Virus record (IMG/VR): IMGVR_UViG_3300034684_000059
Coordinates: 23,469-87,468 of that record
Source: a virus
Strand: one strand, 5' to 3'
DNA: 64,000 nucleotides
The translations under genes were made by a program, and so were the position numbers. A model generated the notes under the pieces. It did no database searches. It saw only the letters and a list, made by a program, of their open reading frames with translations, and was not told the DNA's origin. Positions 16,670-24,611 of this stretch are shown in pieces. The stretch's first letter is position 1, and each line of letters opens with the position of its first letter.

Positions 16670-17887
16670 ATGTTCGTACATTACGACAACCATTATGAAA
16701 AGAGTTTTAAGGATCGAATAATCCAATGTTCAACTGCACAGGACTGCAAAGAAATTTACAAACATCGGTCATTTTCGGAACTACAGCAAATTCAGAAGCA
16801 ACTCTTTGAGTTGCGTATCAATAAACAAATAACCATGAATAAATTTCGCTTGGCAATGTACTCAATGCCTGAAAAACATATTGAGACATTTCCTTATGCC
16901 TATGGCGTACAGGACACTGCCAGACACGAACTTTATCAACAGCGAATTCGATATTGGAAAAATAAGACGAAGTCAAATGCACTTCGTTGCGGGGAACTGT
17001 ATCCAGAACTACTGTCTAACGATGACTGGCGGGATATCGTGGATACCAACAACATTCTCCATTGTATCTCTGAGCACTGGAACCCTAAAACGGAGTATGA
17101 AAAGATCGGGTCAGATCTTGACAAATTTAAGAACATTGCTAGGAAGTTGTACAGACGACAGGCAATTTCTTTGGAAGAATATGGGAGAGCCGTGGGTGTC
17201 CCTTGTGCGTATCTTGACTATGAGCGATACGCAGTGGACGACAAACACAAACACCGAATTGAACTCTTCGATTCAGTACATACACAGATACGTCTGCTGA
17301 TAGATCAGCAGCTGTGCCTGAAAGAAGTGAGCAAAAAATCGGCGTTGTCTGAAACTATCGTGCTCGGTGTTGCTCGCAATTTACGCAGACACGGAGATTG
17401 TGTTTTTGGAGATACAGAACTCAACACGTACTCTTCACAAGAACTTCGTGATGCATTGAACTTCCTCAGTTTTAGAGGATTGTCATTGGATCAAGCACTG
17501 GAACGCCTGCAGATATCTGCAGATCAAGTTAGTTCGATCTTAAGTGACTCCCCTCTACAACTTTGCAAAGATTGGAAACTGATAGTTCCTATCAAGTTCC
17601 ATCAAGAGATAAACCCAGCATCACTTGATTCTACAGATATCAAATCCATGCTCGGGATACCTGAACTTGGAAGATATTGGGGAAGAGCTTATTATCTTCG
17701 GTCATCTATCTACTCTATCTTTAAGGCTCCTGCAAAAACGCACAAGCAGAATCTAATAGATCTGGACATGATGGATCATGAAGCTAAAATGCACTTCGAT
17801 TATCTGTATAATGCAGATCTGATCAAAAAATCCTGGGCGCAAAGATACCTTACTACGCTTAAGTTCAGGAAAGACGAATATTCATAA
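16670..17887 (+). CDS. hypothetical protein, 405 aa
   Basis: I start at ATG 16670, ten bases after TAAGGAA; an in-frame GTG at 16628 falls inside the preceding terminator palindrome and is unlikely. The protein is almost wholly helical and charged with several Tyr/Arg-rich helices (DTARHELYQQRIRYWKNKTKS). It contains two apparent helix-turn-helix-like segments (CLKEVSKKSALSETIVLGVARNL near 222-245 and GLSLDQALERLQISADQVSSI near 280-301), hinting at nucleic-acid binding. No family recognised. Confidence 0.7.
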   Translation: MFVHYDNHYEKSFKDRIIQCSTAQDCKEIYKHRSFSELQQIQKQLFELRINKQITMNKFRLAMYSMPEKHIETFPYAYGVQDTARHELYQQRIRYWKNKTKSNALRCGELYPELLSNDDWRDIVDTNNILHCISEHWNPKTEYEKIGSDLDKFKNIARKLYRRQAISLEEYGRAVGVPCAYLDYERYAVDDKHKHRIELFDSVHTQIRLLIDQQLCLKEVSKKSALSETIVLGVARNLRRHGDCVFGDTELNTYSSQELRDALNFLSFRGLSLDQALERLQISADQVSSILSDSPLQLCKDWKLIVPIKFHQEINPASLDSTDIKSMLGIPELGRYWGRAYYLRSSIYSIFKAPAKTHKQNLIDLDMMDHEAKMHFDYLYNADLIKKSWAQRYLTTLKFRKDEYS

Positions 17888-17901
17888 TCCCCCTTTTGAG
17901 T

Positions 17902-17939
17902 TGTGCTGAAGGACGACTGAGTTTTCGTCCTTCAACACA
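17902..17939 (+). terminator. hairpin terminator
   Basis: TGTG-TGAAGGACG / CGTCCTTCA-ACACA stem following the 405-aa gene. Confidence 0.75.
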
Positions 17940-18031
17940 ATTAAATTTTACACAGTGAAAAAGAGCAGCTGGATTGCTGCTATGTTGAAGGGCATATGCC
18001 ACTATTCAAATATTATCCATTGTGAGGAAAT

Positions 18032-18874
18032 ATGTTCAAAGTATCGAACCGTAGAATTCATAAGAACATAACAGATGAGACATATATAGGAAGACCTTCT
18101 CCCTGGGGAAATCCGTACTCTCTAAACGATCATTCCCGGCATGAATCCATCGTGTTATATTGGAGACATCTTGCAAACAACTCAAAACTAGTCGATATGA
18201 TCTGTCGTGATTTGAGAAGAAAGGAGCTTATTCGTTATCGTTCTCCTATCTTTTGTCGTGGGGAAACACTTCAGACCGTAGCCGATACTGAGCTTTGTCC
18301 GTTCTGTGGTGCTTCGGAACTGATATTTGAAAAACAACTATTTCAGACTCCATTTGGGACATGGGTAAAACCGGATACTTCACCAGATACCTTTGTTTAT
18401 CATCGTCCTCCTCCTGGAGCACTAGTTGAATGTTTCATGTGCAATGCACTATTTCACGTAGATCTCCCGATACTTCAACGTTCACACAAAGTCATGACAG
18501 TACACATTGGAGAAAATATTATTACAGATGACATTATCTTAAGGATCACACGAGAGCTCAGTAAAAACGAAAACAATGTGATCTGCACCCCTGTTGCACG
18601 TCCGGAGTATATCCAAAATGCACTCAGGTCTTCGTTCAAACATCGACTTAATGTTACTCTTTATCTTGACTCTAAGAAAAAGTACTTTAAGTTACCTCAG
18701 GTAAATATTTGTGATGGATATCGTTACGTACTCGTACTTCACGGTTCTCCAGAACTCAAAAATATACTACCTCTGATGGAACCTACCGGAGACTTAAATG
18801 AGGAGATCTTGGAAGTTCTATCCGACTCTTCTAAAAATCGAAAATCAGCTATTTTCACTATACGGACAAAATGA
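18032..18874 (+). CDS. DUF4326-domain protein with zinc-ribbon-like cysteines
   Basis: 280 residues. The N-terminal 60 residues carry the DUF4326 signature IGRPSPWGNPY (19-29) followed by a short helix with YWRHL. Next come two CxxC knuckles, C89-P-F-C92 and C134-F-M-C137, which could bind one zinc. The last 130 residues (HKVMTVHIGENIITDDIIL, VARPEYIQNALRSSF, YRYVLVLHGSP) look like an additional alpha/beta domain. DUF4326 proteins are common in phages and of unknown role. Start at ATG 18032 with GTGAGGA upstream. A shared bidirectional terminator separates it from the minus-strand glycine-rich gene. Confidence 0.75.
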   Translation: MFKVSNRRIHKNITDETYIGRPSPWGNPYSLNDHSRHESIVLYWRHLANNSKLVDMICRDLRRKELIRYRSPIFCRGETLQTVADTELCPFCGASELIFEKQLFQTPFGTWVKPDTSPDTFVYHRPPPGALVECFMCNALFHVDLPILQRSHKVMTVHIGENIITDDIILRITRELSKNENNVICTPVARPEYIQNALRSSFKHRLNVTLYLDSKKKYFKLPQVNICDGYRYVLVLHGSPELKNILPLMEPTGDLNEEILEVLSDSSKNRKSAIFTIRTK

Positions 18875-18910
18875 TGTAGACACATTTAAGGTTAAACATG
18901 TTTACAGTAT

Positions 18911-18939
18911 AAGTAGTACCTCATCATGAGGTACTACTT
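18911..18939. terminator. bidirectional terminator
   Basis: AAGTAGTACCTCA / TGAGGTACTACTT perfect stem between converging genes, with T-rich flanks on the plus side. Confidence 0.85.
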
Positions 18940-18946
18940 ATATTTT

Positions 18947-20032
18947 TTATATATTATTGGTTTGGATGAGATGTATACTGCCGTTACCACCATTACCACC
19001 TGCGGCATTCGGAAGATACTTAGGGTCCACATCAAGAGAATCTCCACCTATACCACCCTGTACCAGTATTTTTGCAGGAGTATTAATATCGCCCTTGTGG
19101 AATATATGGATCGCACCGCCACCAGAACCTCCGCCACCTGCATTGTGTCCGGCACCACCATGAGCGCCATTGGCAGTTATTTTTCCGTTAGGACCGAAAA
19201 TTATATTACCGTGTACTACGATTATAAGTAGACCCCCGGCACCACTATACCCGGTTTGTGCAGCATAATTGGAAGGAGCTAATCTATGTCCAATACCACC
19301 AGGATTACCGGCTCCTCCTCCAACTGCACGTCGTTTAGTGTTCACATCTGTCGTAGCACATCTACCATCTCCGCCAAGTCCACCATCTGGTTGACCGGAT
19401 CCTGCGGCCACTGTACGACCAGACGCTGCTGCACCTCCACCTCCAGCTCCGCCAGAGAACGACGTACCTGCAGACCCAGCACCACTTGTACTAGTTCCAC
19501 TCATCTGCTGAGCACAACCGCCACTACCACCACCACCACACGCGCCGTTTATACCTGAACCACCAGTATATCCAACCAAACCATATGCTGTATCACTTCC
19601 ACTACCTATGCTTCTTTTAGAGGCACCAGCTCCTCCTGTCGGCTGTATTACTGCGAGTCCTAGTGCAGTGAAAATATCTTCCGAATTTATGAATACCCCA
19701 CGACGTGGATCTATACCTACGAATTTACCCGGAGCATTGGCTCCTCGTGCAGTCATGGATAGTTCACCACGAACAATAAGATCTCCAAGGATACGAAGGT
19801 ACATTCCTTTACATCTATTCGTTGGACGAACTACATGTCCTTCGTTGATGGTGAAGTTGTTATACGTTCTAACTACAGGATCACCATCAACTTCACTGAC
19901 GAACTCATCATGATCAGATAACCCTGTAGACACAAAATCCTGCGCAGACGATATCGGAAAATAAAATGCTTGTTCTACCGGAAAATTATAATCTTTAGTA
20001 GTCTGAGCATTTATAGAATCGATCACTAACAT
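18947..20032 (-). CDS. glycine-rich surface/tail-fibre-tip-like protein (copy 1)
   Basis: 361 residues; AAGGAGAG precedes the ATG. Residues 1-130 are a conserved module (SEVDGDPVVRTYNNFTINEG, VVRPTNRCKG, LSMTARGANAPGK). Residues 135-345 are dominated by Gly runs (GGAGASKRS, GACGGGGSGG, GGAGGGGAA, GGGGSGGGAIHIFHKGD), the type of sequence that forms polyglycine-II sheets in tail-fibre adhesins such as those of T-even-like phages. A paralogue with the same first module is at 30927-31940 on the other strand. Receptor binding is inferred from this composition; an alternative is a secreted or capsid-decorating glycine-rich protein. Confidence 0.75.
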   Translation of the reverse strand: MLVIDSINAQTTKDYNFPVEQAFYFPISSAQDFVSTGLSDHDEFVSEVDGDPVVRTYNNFTINEGHVVRPTNRCKGMYLRILGDLIVRGELSMTARGANAPGKFVGIDPRRGVFINSEDIFTALGLAVIQPTGGAGASKRSIGSGSDTAYGLVGYTGGSGINGACGGGGSGGCAQQMSGTSTSGAGSAGTSFSGGAGGGGAAASGRTVAAGSGQPDGGLGGDGRCATTDVNTKRRAVGGGAGNPGGIGHRLAPSNYAAQTGYSGAGGLLIIVVHGNIIFGPNGKITANGAHGGAGHNAGGGGSGGGAIHIFHKGDINTPAKILVQGGIGGDSLDVDPKYLPNAAGGNGGNGSIHLIQTNNI

Positions 20033-20091
20033 CAGTACTCTCCTTAAGGATTTGATTTACATATCATTTTGTGTGAAAAATAGCCATCGTA

Positions 20092-20150
20092 GTGAATGTG
20101 CTTGTGTACATAGAATCCAAAAAAAATGATATGTGCACAAGTTCATTCAC
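20092..20150. repeat. 21-bp inverted repeat (long hairpin)
   Basis: GTGAATGTGCTTGTGTACATA pairs with the arm ending TTCATTCAC, with one mismatch and two G-T pairs and a 17-base A-rich loop. On the plus strand TTTTAG follows, so it could also terminate transcription. Confidence 0.75.
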
Positions 20151-20364
20151 TTTTAGTATAGTTTAAAAATACGATATATGATTTGAAATAATACTTCAGT
20201 ATTTATTTTTTACATACACTATATTTTATGTAGAATACTTTGAGTAGGAACTAGGAATTAGGAACACCCAATACCTTAGTCTCTAGCAACAATCCGAGAA
20301 CGAGATCTAGCTCGAACGAAGTGAGAGATAGAGCCGTCGCGGTTGGTGCGCTCCGTCTAGTCTT

Positions 20365-20439
20365 GGGGGGAAAGGGGGGTTAAAGGAAGGGGGTGAGGAG
20401 AGATTGTTAAGAGAACCTAGGGGGAAACCAATTGGGGGG
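20365..20439 (+). other. G-run tract, potential G-quadruplex
   Basis: Five runs of five or six G at 20365-20370, 20374-20379, 20389-20393, 20420-20424 and 20434-20439, with purine-rich spacers, in a genome that is otherwise AT-rich and has no comparable tract in this window. Confidence 0.75.
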
Positions 20440-20477
20440 AATTTTCATGTTAGTACATACCGATCACATATATCAAA

Positions 20478-20511
20478 CTATCTACTCCTAACTAAGGAGT
20501 AGATAGTAGGT
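20478..20511 (+). terminator. hairpin, terminator-like
   Basis: CTATCTACTCCT / AGGAGTAGATAG stem within the non-coding region; no gene directly upstream on the plus strand, so it may end an unseen transcript or be structural. Confidence 0.6.
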
Positions 20512-20540
20512 ACGTTGTATCGTTCAAAAATACAGAAAAC

Positions 20541-20556
20541 TATATTACAACATAGG
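20541..20556 (+). promoter_or_regulatory. early promoter core (TATATTAC)
   Basis: TATATTAC at 20541-20548 followed by AACATAGG; lacks the usual TTGA. It lies only 38 bases from a second core at 20579. Confidence 0.6.
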
Positions 20557-20578
20557 AAACTGTTCATGATCTCACGGA

Positions 20579-20594
20579 TATATTACTTAATCGA
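20579..20594 (+). promoter_or_regulatory. phiKZ-type early promoter (TATATTAC)
   Basis: TATATTAC at 20579-20586 then TTAATCGA, preceded by CGGA; 55 bases upstream of the gene at 20641. Confidence 0.8.
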
Positions 20595-20640
20595 TCCGCG
20601 ACATTAGATCTTAACCTTGTTACATCAGGAGAATGTTTCT

Positions 20641-20856
20641 ATGTTAAAACGTATATCGTCAAAAACTCCCCATCCAGCCAAACGTAGTACTAGAAATGTA
20701 ATCGTACCTATTTCTACTTCTCCGAGTAGGTTTGAGTTAGGACCAAAATACAACTCGTGTGGACTATTTGACAAATCAGAAACGGATACTTTCCGTGAAT
20801 GTATGTTCTCTGGTAAAATTGGTAGAGTTCTATTAGGACATGCTGAACATAACTAA
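20641..20856 (+). CDS. hypothetical basic protein, 71 aa (early)
   Basis: ATG 20641 follows AGGAGA at eight bases, so I prefer it to the in-frame TTG at 20617. The N-terminus is basic (MLKRISSKTPHPAKRSTRN) and the rest uncharged and loop-rich. First gene of an early unit that continues with 20888 and 21555. Unknown. Confidence 0.6.
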   Translation: MLKRISSKTPHPAKRSTRNVIVPISTSPSRFELGPKYNSCGLFDKSETDTFRECMFSGKIGRVLLGHAEHN

Positions 20857-20887
20857 GTTTTTGTTTAACGTAAAAGGAGAATCGGTT

Positions 20888-21541
20888 ATGGCAAGAATAG
20901 AGGTTACGTTCGATGGAGTACATACGGAAGATCACCTTCCGATATTGAAAATATTCTACGACCTTGGAATACACCCTATGGTAGGTGCAAAGATGTTTCT
21001 GAGAAATCAGAAACGATTAAATTATCAACATCCACATATGGAACAACTTCCGTTTTACGGTAGAAACATAAATCCGACGGGGAATCTCAAATATTTAAAG
21101 ACAGTGTTTGTCACTGCAAAGGATGCCAAATGCATCATTGAGACTTATCGAAGATATGTGTGTCCTCAAATCAAGTGCTTAGCAAAAGCTATCAGCGCAA
21201 GTCTTAAACGAAAAGAGGCAAAGATACAAAGAACCGATCTTGCGGTATACGTAGGCAAAGAGTTGCCTTTTGAAGCGACGCTGCATGACATCACCATGTA
21301 CTATATAAGTCATACTCGTGAGTATCCTGCAATAGTGCTTACGGATCTTAAAGATCCCAATACCGAACACATATATGCTAATCACGTAAATGTGTTTGTA
21401 TCGGCTCCGGAATTAGAAATTTACTCCCAGTTTAAACTACCTATGAAAATGACATTCTTAGGTACGGTGTATTCCTATATGGGGAGTCGAAGACCCAAAT
21501 ATGCCGTAAGAGATCTTAGACAGGTCAAACTAATGAAGTAA
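20888..21541 (+). CDS. hypothetical protein, 217 aa (early unit)
   Basis: I start at ATG 20888 behind AAAAGGAGA; an in-frame ATG at 20840 overlaps the previous gene and has no site. The sequence alternates beta and helix (ARIEVTFDGVHTEDHLP, LKTVFVTAKDAKCIIETYRRY, HVNVFVSAPELEIYSQFKLP). The element VFVSAP recurs in the unrelated-looking gene at 23084, which may mean distant kinship. No family recognised. Confidence 0.7.
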   Translation: MARIEVTFDGVHTEDHLPILKIFYDLGIHPMVGAKMFLRNQKRLNYQHPHMEQLPFYGRNINPTGNLKYLKTVFVTAKDAKCIIETYRRYVCPQIKCLAKAISASLKRKEAKIQRTDLAVYVGKELPFEATLHDITMYYISHTREYPAIVLTDLKDPNTEHIYANHVNVFVSAPELEIYSQFKLPMKMTFLGTVYSYMGSRRPKYAVRDLRQVKLMK

Positions 21542-21554
21542 AGAGGATCTTCTT

Positions 21555-22052
21555 ATGCGCCATCTTATACATGACTTCTTATATGCACAATCCAGGACGT
21601 ATTCATTTTCGGTATACCTCTCGGATAAGACAAATCCATCGGAGTATATCCCAATTTGTCTCGAACCTAAAAATGTCGTCTGGTACGAGAAGCATGTGTG
21701 CATCAGAGAACACGATCACCCTAATTATGAGGCACATGTGTTTCAGATAGACGGAATCAAGATACCAAGATATTTCGATCTGTTATATAAACCCAAGGAC
21801 ATATCGACTATCCGGAGCACCCAGGTTCAGTTACACAAATCTTCTGGGATACAGATGTGCGGGCATGTAGTATCAAAACATCTCGTATATTCTTTGTGGT
21901 TACGACCCGCAAGTTCTGGAACACAGATCGTGTTCGTCCTTGATCACGACGGGCCTGAGCTCTCCCCGTTAACGGTACATGGACTCAGACAGTTTCGTAA
22001 GTTGATATCAAATTTCGAAACTTATCTGACTCATTTGAAAGAAATCTTTTAA
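21555..22052 (+). CDS. hypothetical protein, 165 aa
   Basis: AGAGGAT precedes ATG 21555, 13 bases after the preceding stop. Beta-rich with many aromatic and histidine residues (VVWYEKHVCIREHDHPNYEAHVF split over residues 42-65). Last gene before the hairpin at 22097. Unknown. Confidence 0.65.
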   Translation: MRHLIHDFLYAQSRTYSFSVYLSDKTNPSEYIPICLEPKNVVWYEKHVCIREHDHPNYEAHVFQIDGIKIPRYFDLLYKPKDISTIRSTQVQLHKSSGIQMCGHVVSKHLVYSLWLRPASSGTQIVFVLDHDGPELSPLTVHGLRQFRKLISNFETYLTHLKEIF

Positions 22053-22096
22053 CGAAAAATAGTTTATTAAAAAGTTAAGTTGACAAGGATTCAAAT

Positions 22097-22126
22097 CCAG
22101 GAAGAGCGAATATTCGCTCTTCCTGG
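22097..22126 (+). terminator. hairpin terminator
   Basis: CCAGGAAGAGCGAAT / ATTCGCTCTTCCTGG perfect palindrome. Confidence 0.8.
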
Positions 22127-22156
22127 TTAACCATATTAACAGAAGGGGACAAACTC

Positions 22157-22504
22157 ATGTGCATCTATCTAGAACCCGAGGTTAATGATTGTTTGGAGTT
22201 CATTCAAACCCACGGATACGAATTGGATAAAAATGAGTTCCAAAAAGTATACGATGACCGCTCGTTGTTGCCGGGAGAACTTTACGACAAATGTGTCCTC
22301 TTTATAGCGGTAACTACGAACCACAATGGAGACTACGTTTTGGGAGTTATAACGTCATACAGTGACGTGAAATTATTTACACAGACTACGAATCCTTCAG
22401 AGGTCCGGTATTTTATTATGGATCTAGATGCTGCGTTTGCCCACAATGCTGTATCTGAAGAAAATCTTCGTATTCTTGCTCAAAACTGCCCAGAACTATT
22501 TTAA
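22157..22504 (+). CDS. hypothetical protein, 115 aa
   Basis: GAAGGGGAC precedes the ATG. Acidic, mixed alpha/beta small protein (CVLFIAVTTNHNGDYVLGVIT in the middle). Followed 12 bases later by the gene at 22517, so probably one operon of small proteins. No match recognised. Confidence 0.65.
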   Translation: MCIYLEPEVNDCLEFIQTHGYELDKNEFQKVYDDRSLLPGELYDKCVLFIAVTTNHNGDYVLGVITSYSDVKLFTQTTNPSEVRYFIMDLDAAFAHNAVSEENLRILAQNCPELF

Positions 22505-22516
22505 GGAGAATTAATC

Positions 22517-23014
22517 GTGGCTCTAGTCAGAACGCTTCATGCTGATGATCCAAGACTCATCCCGCTGTTTCCCCAGATCGTAACAAACAACTTTGTGGTT
22601 TCCCCAAAGTCAGTTATATGGAGTCGAATATTTCCTACTCCAGACAGTCCTATCTGGGGACTCTTGATAGAAGCAGAACTGAAGAAAGGATGCCCTAATT
22701 GGTCCGATACTTTTCAGCATATATTCAATGAACTCTATACATTTTGTTCTTCGAGACGTGCTGAACTTCATCTTGATCAGTTGGGACATATCGACAGTTA
22801 TTGTCAAAGACAGATACATCCGGGAAGGATCGATTTGATGATCAATGACAGCTACCGCATGTGTTGCAAAATACATAACTTAAGTTCGAGAAAGATCGCC
22901 ATCACAATACATTCTCCTGGTACCTTCAGTCTCATCGATCACGAAGAAGATATCCGAAGTCCAGTACGGTTCGAACGCTGGTTCGCTGAACGCTACAGAG
23001 AGTGCATCTCATGA
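22517..23014 (+). CDS. hypothetical protein, 165 aa
   Basis: GTG start with TAAGGAGA upstream. Contains SPKSVIWSRIFPTPDSPIWGLLIEAEL split over residues 29-55, and HSPGTFSLIDHEEDIRSPVRFERWF near the end. No family recognised; operon partner of the 115-aa gene. Confidence 0.65.
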   Translation: MALVRTLHADDPRLIPLFPQIVTNNFVVSPKSVIWSRIFPTPDSPIWGLLIEAELKKGCPNWSDTFQHIFNELYTFCSSRRAELHLDQLGHIDSYCQRQIHPGRIDLMINDSYRMCCKIHNLSSRKIAITIHSPGTFSLIDHEEDIRSPVRFERWFAERYRECIS

Positions 23015-23083
23015 ACATTGTTTCAGAAGGTGTAAGTTCCTAGCGTAACCTTTCTACTCAGACATAAGAAGGAAACTAAAACC

Positions 23084-23674
23084 ATGATTCTACATGAGAT
23101 CAACTTGTACGTCCCAGTCTTCGTATCTGCACCTAAGCAGATACTGTCTTCTATGAGAATTCAGAAAATTGGTCCTATACTGGAAGATATTCCGACGATC
23201 ACTTACTATCAAAAGAAATCTGCTCCAGACCAGAATCTGGAAGTGACAAGTAGTGATCAACATCCTGGAGTTATAAAGTGGAGACAATTAAAATCCAAGG
23301 TGTACTCTTATGCACACGGCGTACTTCAATGTACGTATGACACACAGTACATATCCGGAACCACGAATAGTGAAGGAAAAACTTTTCCTGAAATGACTGA
23401 GTTAGATCCGTACATGCATGTAAGTATCCTCAATTCGGGATCTTTTTGCTGGACCAACCAGATAGAAAACCCAGAAGTTGTCAGGATTAATCACTGTAAC
23501 ATTGGAGGATATGGAGAGTTTATCCAACTTCGGTATTCCCCTCAAAATCACAAAACCTCAATTGAAGATATTTGTGCACTTGCAAACGTGTTAATAGTAA
23601 AGGGATGTCTCCCTATTCTAACACCTTTACAAGAAGATATCTATCTTCGCCTTCATTGTGAAGGAACTTTGTAA
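23084..23674 (+). CDS. hypothetical protein, 196 aa
   Basis: AGAAGGAAAC precedes the ATG. Beta-rich; the start LHEINLYVPVFVSAPKQIL shares a VFVSAP element with the gene at 20888. Followed by a strong terminator. Function unknown. Confidence 0.65.
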   Translation: MILHEINLYVPVFVSAPKQILSSMRIQKIGPILEDIPTITYYQKKSAPDQNLEVTSSDQHPGVIKWRQLKSKVYSYAHGVLQCTYDTQYISGTTNSEGKTFPEMTELDPYMHVSILNSGSFCWTNQIENPEVVRINHCNIGGYGEFIQLRYSPQNHKTSIEDICALANVLIVKGCLPILTPLQEDIYLRLHCEGTL

Positions 23675-23698
23675 CATACACAGTCTTACTATTCATAA

Positions 23699-23733
23699 CC
23701 ATCGTACTCTTCGGAGTACGATGGTTCTTTTTT
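23699..23733 (+). terminator. strong terminator
   Basis: ACCATCGTACTC / GAGTACGATGGT stem followed by TTCTTTTTT. Confidence 0.9.
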
Positions 23734-23818
23734 CGGTGTCCGGTATACGGGGTTCTTAAGAACCCATTTTCACTATATTCAAAAAAGACGTTCATTTTCA
23801 CTTGAACGCTGGGAGAGC

Positions 23819-24577
23819 ATGATGCAGTATCCGTATTTCAAAACACAAAGGATGTTTCGTACGATTGAGTACAAGCTGCAAGACAACCTGCAAGTTTTGC
23901 AGGATAAGATTACTAACCTCATGAACTCTGAGTTCATTGCCTTCGGGACTACTATCGAAGTAGGCCCTGGTCCTAACGACGGTGTCGTTTCGGGATTTGT
24001 CCTTAGGATCCTACCCAAACCGTTGTTGGAGGTGGCCCAAACCCATGTCGCTATGTTGCGACTGTACTTCGAAAGTGCGGAGTTTCAGGGATTCTACACT
24101 ACTGTAACTCCGATTGAGGAGAATGCTGGTGGTATAGATGTGACTTTTAGTATCGATTATACCCTTCTCGATACGATATTTGAACGCATCCTTGAGACGC
24201 ACATTACCCGTAAACTCGGAGGACTGTCCTCAGGTATCGAATGGAAAAAGTCCACATCACCAGTTCAAGACTATGTCTGGACTCAGGAGACAACTCTCAA
24301 CGATGTCACATTCCGAGATGCACGTAGACTGAGCTATTGTATCATGAAACTCATCGAATGTTCGGATATGAACAACATCAGTACTGGAGTAGACTCCGGA
24401 TGGAACCTCAAAAACGACGACACTCGTGAGGAGGGCTTCTTCGAAGTTGAGTTCAATATGGCTCATATGGAGTGGAAACTGACTGTCGACTTGACACAAG
24501 GGGATCACCCCAACATAAAGCTCAGCAATCGTCCGATGAAGGGTTACGTTCTACAGGAGATCAATCCCGATATGTAA
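23819..24577 (+). CDS. hypothetical protein, 252 aa
   Basis: GGGAGAGC precedes a double ATG (either could be used). The codon use is slightly more GC-rich than in neighbours. Central region with FIAFGTTIEVGPGPNDGVVSG and a long helix from 135 on (LLDTIFERILETHITRKLGG). A TATATTCA element at 23774 is a weak promoter candidate. No family recognised. It converges on the adenylosuccinate synthetase remnant across a shared hairpin. Confidence 0.7.
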   Translation: MMQYPYFKTQRMFRTIEYKLQDNLQVLQDKITNLMNSEFIAFGTTIEVGPGPNDGVVSGFVLRILPKPLLEVAQTHVAMLRLYFESAEFQGFYTTVTPIEENAGGIDVTFSIDYTLLDTIFERILETHITRKLGGLSSGIEWKKSTSPVQDYVWTQETTLNDVTFRDARRLSYCIMKLIECSDMNNISTGVDSGWNLKNDDTREEGFFEVEFNMAHMEWKLTVDLTQGDHPNIKLSNRPMKGYVLQEINPDM

Positions 24578-24579
24578 CT

Positions 24580-24611
24580 AGATAAGTGGGGACACAATGT
24601 CCCCACTTATC
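24580..24611. terminator. bidirectional hairpin
   Basis: AGATAAGTGGGGACA / TGTCCCCACTTATCT stem between converging reading frames. Confidence 0.8.

Larger units (their letters stand above)
20033..20640. other. 608-base non-coding region with long hairpin, G-rich tract and two early promoters
   Basis: No ORF with a ribosome site. In order: a 21-bp imperfect stem at 20092-20112/20130-20150 followed by TTTTAG; an AT-rich stretch; repeated AGGAAC/AGGAAT units near 20245-20268; a GC-richer segment with GAGATCTAGCTC and GAACGAAGTGAG; the G-run tract at 20365-20439; a hairpin at 20478-20511; then TATATTAC cores at 20541 and 20579. Base composition in 20260-20440 differs sharply from its surroundings. 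Possible roles are a replication or packaging site or an inserted element; nothing decides between them. Confidence 0.7.

Noticed and set aside
18957-19900. Plus-strand Thr/Pro-rich frames opposite the glycine-rich gene
   Set aside because: These are shadows of the minus-strand Gly codons; the minus-strand frame has a ribosome site and a paralogue.
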